Both the position numbers and the translations under genes were made by a program. From Elusimicrobiales bacterium (lineage in GTDB: Bacteria > Elusimicrobiota > Elusimicrobia > Elusimicrobiales > Elusimicrobiaceae): DNA of 11,165 bases. Position 1 is the stretch's first letter. Every line of letters starts with the position of its first letter. The stretch covers positions 1 through 11,165 of the forward strand of contig JAUNWB010000016.1 in NCBI GenBank assembly GCA_030540535.1, written 5' to 3'. Below the pieces are notes generated by a model, which searched no databases, had not been told where the DNA came from, and saw only the letters and a program-made list of their open reading frames with translations. This document shows positions 11,027 through 11,165 of this stretch, one piece after another.

Positions 11027-11165
11027 TTGCACTCACATAATTGATGGGGTTTTCCATCAAAATTGGTATATGCAAGTGCTGTCCTTATTAGGGACCCGTT
11101 CACAAGTTGCCAACTTGCGCCGGAATTGTTCTTTGACAATTTCTAATTTTTTCCCCATAGGGGAA
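11027..11165 (-). ncRNA. Hairpin array upstream of the early genes, partial
   Basis: No convincing gene. A run of hairpins fills the stretch: GCACTTGCATA/TATGTGAGTGC (11079-11029) enclosing TTGATGG/CCATCAA (11041-11060), GTCC/GGAC (11081-11095), CAAGTT/AACTTG (11103-11117), AATTGT/ACAATT (11124-11141) and TTCCCC/GGGGAA (11151-11165, cut by the window edge). The outer stem of the first has two G-U pairs on the minus strand that would be C-A mismatches on the plus strand, which argues for a minus-strand RNA. Together with the terminator at 10976-11026 this could be a small RNA or a regulatory leader. Confidence 0.45.

Noticed and set aside
10936..11139. A 67-codon minus-strand frame in the right-edge hairpin array.
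   Set aside because: It crosses at least three inverted repeats and the terminator, overlaps the start of the 103-residue gene, and has no ribosome site.
11124..11153. Plus-strand hairpin AATTGT/ACAATT followed by a T-rich run, suggesting a rightward terminator.
   Set aside because: The stem is short and AT-rich, the T run starts several bases later, and no rightward gene precedes it.
10976..11165. Retron msr-msd, tracrRNA or CRISPR leader.
   Set aside because: No reverse transcriptase, Cas gene or direct repeat array is present in the window, and the stem pairing favours the minus strand with an ordinary terminator.

Overview
The window reads as the integration end and early (recombination/accessory) region of a temperate phage or prophage in a bacterium that uses strong Shine-Dalgarno sites. 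Every gene I accept lies on the minus strand. The genes are short, tightly packed, often overlap by 1 to 22 bases, and mostly follow AGGAGG-type ribosome sites. The left edge looks like the last bases of a host serine tRNA followed by a plus-strand terminator, next to a tyrosine integrase, which is the usual layout of a prophage attachment end. The host cannot be named from this sequence. The tRNA carried in the window does not encode its CCA end. The other prophage end, the lysogeny repressor, the replication genes and the structural genes are outside the window.

In transcription order (right to left): (1) 10976-11165 is a series of hairpins ending in a minus-strand intrinsic terminator. (2) 10071-10955 holds four small genes, including an excisionase/MerR-like helix-turn-helix protein and a 38-residue membrane peptide. 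(3) 8944-10070 is about 1.1 kb without a credible protein gene: a hairpin-rich segment ending in an intrinsic terminator, a promoter-like site, a complete tRNA with anticodon CAT, and a further ~520 bases of strongly base-paired sequence. (4) 4720-8929 is a recombination and DNA-processing module: a 38-residue peptide, a repeat protein with a 60-bp tandem duplication, a Bet/RecT annealase, a DUF1351 protein, a small protein with an SSB-like acidic tail, a NinB-like protein, an adenine methyltransferase and a VRR-NUC nuclease. (5) 1402-4706 is an accessory cassette of small proteins, among them a Lar-like zinc-ribbon protein, a PAPS-reductase-like protein and an ASCH protein, plus several micro-genes found by reading the gaps. 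(6) 1-1372 holds the integrase, its flanking hairpins and the putative attachment end.

The genes suggest a phage that carries its own single-strand annealing recombination system, with methyltransferase and Lar-like functions that may protect its DNA from host restriction. The most promising unexplained element is the tRNA-containing structured RNA region at 8944-10070. Its context (phage, beside a tRNA, hundreds of bases of hairpins, no protein) is that of the giant ornate RNAs GOLLD and ROOL, although I cannot match it to either by sequence. Two hairpins placed just before ribosome binding sites (upstream of the methyltransferase and of the 38-residue gene) each have a loop able to pair with the ribosome site, so pseudoknot control of translation is a second candidate system.
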